A DNA stretch of 64,000 bases from JAAGZL01 sp050288625 (GTDB lineage Bacteria; Pseudomonadota; Gammaproteobacteria; Chromatiales; Chromatiaceae), in contig JBNKEE010000013.1 of assembly GCA_050288625.1 (NCBI GenBank), forward strand, positions 1 through 64,000, read 5' to 3'. The translations under genes and the position numbers were made by a program. Below the pieces are notes generated by a model. That model did no database searches. It saw only the letters and a list, made by a program, of their open reading frames with translations, and was not told the origin of the DNA. Every line of letters starts with the position of its first letter. Position 1 is the first letter of the stretch. Of this stretch, positions 63,125 to 64,000 are shown one piece after another.

Positions 63125-64000
63125 ATAGCGCCTTGAGAATGGGCTCTGCGCCATTGGCCAGCAACTCATCAGCCAGCTCCACCCCCATGACCTCCGCATC
63201 GTGCGGCGCACCCCTGCGCTCTCCGCGGATGATATTGCTGCCGTCTGTCTCTCCCACTAGGCCGCGCAGATAGAGTTCATCGCCCTGTAGTATGGCGTGG
63301 CCAGCGATCGGGACCTGACACCCCCCCATCAGACGATGGTTCATGGCCCGTTCCGCACTCACACAAACCGCAGTGTCGGCATGCAACAGGGGCTCCAGAA
63401 GGCTATTGACCCAATCATCATCCAAACGACATTCAATACCAAGCGCACCCTGTCCAATCGCCGGAAGGCTCTGCTCCGGCTCCAGATAAGAGGTCAGTCG
63501 CTCCTGAAAACCCAGCCTTATCAGTCCTGCAGATGCCAAAATGATGGCGTCGAACTCACCTTCATCCAGCTTGCGCAAGCGAGTATTTACGTTGCCGCGC
63601 AGGGGGGCGATCTTCAGATCAGGACGGCTTTCGCCGAGCTGGCACTGCCGGCGCAGGCTTGAGGTTCCAACCACCGCACCATGGGGCAGTTCGTCCAAAC
63701 ACCTATACTTATTGGACACAAAGGCGTCTCTAGGGTCTTCCCGTTCCATGATTACCGGCAGATGCAGCCCCTCAGGCAGCTCTGCTGGCACATCCTTCAT
63801 AGAGTGAACCGCTATATCGGCCGTGCCCTCAAGCATGCCCTGTTCCAGCTCCTTTACAAACAACCCCTTGCCGCCGATCTTGGCCAAGGGCGTGTCCAAA
63901 ATCTTGTCGCCCTGGGTACTCATACCCAACACTTCCACCTCTAGCCCGGCGTGAAGCCTTTTTAGCTCTGCGGCAACATGTTCCGCCTGCCATAAGGCCA
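63114..64000 (-). CDS. hemC: Hydroxymethylbilane synthase (porphobilinogen deaminase), 5' end cut by window
   Basis: The C-terminal about 295 residues are present and the frame is open to the window edge at 64000; the true start lies outside. HemC polymerises four porphobilinogens. Motifs: ALWQAEHVAAELKR, GKGLFVKELEQGML, DIAVHSMKDVPAELPEGLHL, GTSSLRRQCQL and the dipyrromethane cofactor cysteine in GGCQVPIAGHA. It overlaps hemD by 11 bp and is the first gene of hemC-hemD-hemX-hemY. Confidence 0.95.
   Translation of the reverse strand, partial: ALWQAEHVAAELKRLHAGLEVEVLGMSTQGDKILDTPLAKIGGKGLFVKELEQGMLEGTADIAVHSMKDVPAELPEGLHLPVIMEREDPRDAFVSNKYRCLDELPHGAVVGTSSLRRQCQLGESRPDLKIAPLRGNVNTRLRKLDEGEFDAIILASAGLIRLGFQERLTSYLEPEQSLPAIGQGALGIECRLDDDWVNSLLEPLLHADTAVCVSAERAMNHRLMGGCQVPIAGHAILQGDELYLRGLVGETDGSNIIRGERRGAPHDAEVMGVELADELLANGAEPILKALYGD

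Noticed and set aside
1..64000. tRNA, rRNA, CRISPR, IS elements or prophage
   Set aside because: No cloverleaf-like sequence, regular spaced repeats, transposase or integrase, or long inverted ends seen anywhere in the window.

Overview
The window is bacterial chromosome of moderate GC content, with dense genes, short intergenic gaps and many 1 to 11 bp overlaps. Gene content and order point to a gammaproteobacterium: pilU, def-fmt-rsmB-DUF4390-ntrY-ntrX-trkA-trkH divergent from lysM-dprA-smg-topA, hemC-hemD-hemX-hemY, slyX, djlA, mlaC and ubiD. A Chromatiales-like, possibly sulfur-oxidising lineage is my inference; no single gene here proves it. I see no rRNA, tRNA, CRISPR array, insertion sequence or prophage.

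Layout. 1-6.9 kb: the tail of an unrecognised gene with a terminator, pilU, glycogen phosphorylase, an HD-GYP c-di-GMP phosphodiesterase, djlA and two small proteins. 6.8-20.8 kb: a 1142-residue fusion protein (two cyclic-nucleotide-binding domains, rhodanese, long coiled coil, membrane helix, FGE-sulfatase fold), a gamma-glutamyltransferase, a retropepsin-like protein, two tandem paralogues with a degenerate PilZ-like domain, a haem-DUF3365/GAF/PAS/GGDEF/EAL sensor and glucokinase. 20.8-22.0 kb: a strong promoter, a structured leader ending in an intrinsic terminator, a SpeD (AdoMet decarboxylase) homologue starting at TTG, and a SET-domain methyltransferase. This is the best candidate for an undescribed system. 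22.4-33.0 kb: a small periplasmic protein, then the minus-strand trk/ntr/translation cluster. 33.3-41.3 kb: LysM protein, dprA (apparently starting at AUC), smg, topA, an MFS transporter, purE, tsaC and slyX. 41.3-51.2 kb: mlaC, hemB, aroE, gloA, a gamma carbonic anhydrase-like protein, lemA plus a GIDE/EF-hand protein, prlC, an SH3 protein and ubiD. 51.2-58.7 kb: an accessory signalling block with a ParA ATPase, a REC-GGDEF-EAL protein, a stand-alone REC, a REC plus degenerate HD protein, a REC-HDOD protein, a PAS histidine kinase and an H-NOX (HNOB) protein lacking the proximal haem histidine. 58.8-64 kb: a SDR protein and hemY-hemX-hemD-hemC, with hemC cut by the window edge.

How the genes work together. 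Cyclic-di-GMP is a recurring theme: HD-GYP, two PilZ-like proteins, two GGDEF-EAL proteins, a degenerate HD regulator and type IV pilus pilU. The 51.9-58.7 kb block resembles the H-NOX/histidine kinase/EAL/degenerate HD-GYP network known from Shewanella, with a changed sensor. hemB and hemCDXY lie in two places and together cover early tetrapyrrole synthesis. All motif, fold and pairing statements were made by eye; no search or folding program was run.
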